DNA of 64,000 bases, from assembly GCF_030409805.1 (NCBI RefSeq), contig NZ_JAUFQP010000007.1, forward strand, positions 682,001 through 746,000, in the 5' to 3' direction. Of this stretch, positions 62,960-64,000 are shown piece by piece (position 1 is the stretch's first letter; every line of letters begins with the position of its first letter). The position numbers were made by a program, and so were the translations under genes. The notes below the pieces were generated by a model that had not been told where the DNA came from, made no database searches, and worked only from the letters and a program-made list of their open reading frames with translations. The DNA comes from Algibacter miyuki (GTDB taxonomy: Bacteria > Bacteroidota > Bacteroidia > Flavobacteriales > Flavobacteriaceae).

Positions 62960-63532
62960 TTATTTTAGGATATTATTCACTTTCTTTTGAAGTACCGGTA
63001 AAACTTCAGCCTTAAACCAAGGATTCTTAGTTAGCCAAAATCTATTTCTAGGTGAAGGATGTGGTAATGGCAAAAATTTGGGTAAATACGCTTGAAAATT
63101 ATCAACAGTTTCGGTGAGGGTTTTTTTGGCGGTTTTTTCTAAGTAATATTTTTGAGCATACATGCCTATTAGAATAACGAGTTCAACATGTTTTAGTTCC
63201 TTAAATAGTGGTTCGTGCCATTGTGGAGCACATTCGGTTCGTGGTGGTAAATCACCAGTTTTTCCTTTTCCGGGATAACAAAACCCCATAGGAATAATGG
63301 CGAATTTGGTAGTGTCGTAAAAATCTTCAACAGAAATATTTAGCCATTTTCGAAGCTGTTTTCCGCTAGCATCATCCCAAGGAATTCCCGAAGCGTGAAC
63401 TTTGGTACCTGGTGCTTGTCCAATAATAACAATTTTAGAATTTGGATGAGCAGAAACAACAGGCCTTGCACCTAAAGCTAAGTGCGGTTCGCAAAGGGTA
63501 CATTGACTGATGTTGTTTAGTAATTCTTGCAG
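62960..63532 (-). CDS. Uracil-DNA glycosylase family protein with a non-ATG start
   Basis: The frame codes for a protein of about 190 residues with QCTLCEPHLALGARPVV, IIGQAPGTKVHASGIPWDDA (the family's GQAPG phosphate motif), FAIIPMGFCYPGKGKTGDLP and the LPLPHPSPRNRFWLTKNPWF end. This is the UDG-superfamily pattern of the HI_0220-like group. An internal ATG at 63289 lies in the middle of the domain, so it cannot be the true start. Upstream to the in-frame stop there is no ATG, GTG or TTG; the best start is CTG at 63532, just after the HopJ-like gene's stop (63538). Translation coupled to that gene is likely. The exact start is uncertain. Confidence 0.8.
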   Translation of the reverse strand: MQELLNNISQCTLCEPHLALGARPVVSAHPNSKIVIIGQAPGTKVHASGIPWDDASGKQLRKWLNISVEDFYDTTKFAIIPMGFCYPGKGKTGDLPPRTECAPQWHEPLFKELKHVELVILIGMYAQKYYLEKTAKKTLTETVDNFQAYLPKFLPLPHPSPRNRFWLTKNPWFKAEVLPVLQKKVNNILK

Positions 63533-63537
63533 AACTG

Positions 63538-63882
63538 TTATTTTATGGTTAATGGAGTACCTTCAAAAGTTAATCCATCAAAACCTGTTTGCATAAAGTT
63601 TCTAATGTTTTGGTGTCCATCTCCATTTGGGGCTTTTAAAACATCTTCAAAATAATAAGACCCAAAACAAGCTAGAGTTTCTTCTTTTGTAAAACCTTCA
63701 GTTTTTGCAAATGCAAATAATTTACAGGAACCAGAATTTTCGCCAGCAGCATTTTCTAATACCCCGTTTTTAAAGGCTGTAGGGGTGAAATCGTAATAGT
63801 TTTCAATAATACTCATGGTTTCAGAAAACTCGATTTCGTTGGGTGTATTTCTTAGTTTGTTTTTAAAATTATCTTTAGTCAT
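63538..63882 (-). CDS. HopJ-like protein
   Basis: A 114-residue soluble protein matching the HopJ type III effector family (PF08888) by pattern: FKNKLRNTPNEIEFSETMSI, ENYYDFTPTAFKNG, NSGSCKLFAFAKTEGFTKEETLACFGSYYFEDVL and GDGHQNIRNFMQTGFDGLTFEG. The family is named after a Pseudomonas syringae protein but is common in free-living bacteria, including flavobacteria, that have no type III system. Its role is unknown. It lies between the partial flavoenzyme gene upstream and the UDG-family gene. Confidence 0.88.
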   Translation of the reverse strand: MTKDNFKNKLRNTPNEIEFSETMSIIENYYDFTPTAFKNGVLENAAGENSGSCKLFAFAKTEGFTKEETLACFGSYYFEDVLKAPNGDGHQNIRNFMQTGFDGLTFEGTPLTIK

Positions 63883-63885
63883 TAA

Positions 63886-64000
63886 TTAGTCTTTTAACAT
63901 TGTTTTTAAATCGTTTGTGTAAGAAGGGTAGGTAAATATATGTTTCTTTAATGCACTTACCGTTATTTTATTATTAATAGCCAAAGTTAAAATATTAATT
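63886..64000 (-). CDS. C-terminal fragment of a dihydrolipoamide-dehydrogenase-like flavoenzyme (partial)
   Basis: Only the last 37 residues are inside the window: an open minus-strand frame ending ILTLAINNKITVSALKKHIF-TYPSYTNDLKTMLKD then TAA. This resembles the dimerisation-domain end of E3-like pyridine nucleotide-disulfide reductases (homologues often end '...TYPTYxSDLKYM'). The stop is 3 bases before the HopJ-like ATG. The call rests on this short tail, so it is tentative. Confidence 0.5.
   Translation of the reverse strand, partial: INILTLAINNKITVSALKKHIFTYPSYTNDLKTMLKD

Noticed and set aside
63538..63882. HopJ-like gene as evidence of a type III secretion effector
   Set aside because: The family is widespread in bacteria without type III secretion, and no secretion genes are in the window.

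Overview
The window is a chromosomal segment of a low-GC member of the Bacteroidota, most likely a (marine) Flavobacteriaceae species. The evidence is two SusC/SusD outer-membrane pairs, a type IX secretion (type B sorting domain) protein, many lipoproteins with a Cys after a short leader, TAnnTTTG-type -7 promoter elements instead of TATAAT, weak or absent Shine-Dalgarno sequences, and gene sets typical of the group (RNase R, RpiB, hybrid histidine kinases, HopJ-like protein). No tRNA, rRNA, CRISPR array, integrase or intact insertion sequence was seen. The ends cut a LysE-type exporter gene (left) and an apparent flavin disulfide reductase gene (right).

Layout, left half. 1-10.9 kb: partial LysE exporter; four tandem copies of a small secreted PepSY-like protein; an NtrC-type sigma-54 activator converging on and overlapping a hybrid sensor kinase with a C-terminal Hpt domain; a head-GIN (DUF2807) protein; a YbjQ-like protein; a previously uncalled 37-residue peptide with 14 cysteines followed, after a terminator, by a SigZ-like sigma factor with its own Cys-rich tail; a cloverleaf-like palindromic repeat; and rnr. 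10.9-12.0 kb is a gene-free, very AT-rich, repeat-bearing stretch between divergent rnr and rpiB that could be a replication origin. 12-29.7 kb: rpiB-CDF exporter-GNAT; an OmpA/type IX-secreted LRR pair; rnpA-ctp; an unknown protein plus lipoprotein pair; M1 and S8 peptidases; an MBL hydrolase; a SulP transporter translationally coupled to a universal stress protein, divergent from a cation/proton antiporter.

Layout, right half. 30.0-37.1 kb: a four-gene locus, M14 carboxypeptidase lipoprotein-SusC-SusD-lipoprotein, which looks like a peptide-uptake system. 37.5-48.3 kb: a glycogen/alpha-glucan block on the minus strand: GT4 glucan synthase of the actinobacterial GlgA/GlgM type, glgC, glgE, maltokinase and glgB in one run, then a GH31 alpha-glucosidase with its own promoter. 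This set can make branched alpha-glucan through maltose-1-phosphate. 48.3-49.4 kb is another gene-free AT-rich gap. 49.4-64 kb: lepA, a secreted cupin protein, an MFS exporter, recJ, an OsmC protein, a second SusC/SusD pair, then a minus-strand run of an AONS-like PLP enzyme, a dipeptide epimerase, a uracil-DNA-glycosylase-family protein with no ATG start, a HopJ-like protein and the partial flavoenzyme.

The points most worth a second look are the Cys-rich peptide/SigZ module, the recently amplified PepSY-like array with sigma-54-like sites beside an NtrC-type regulator, the possible origin, the GlgE-pathway operon without treS, and the two dispersed palindromic repeats.
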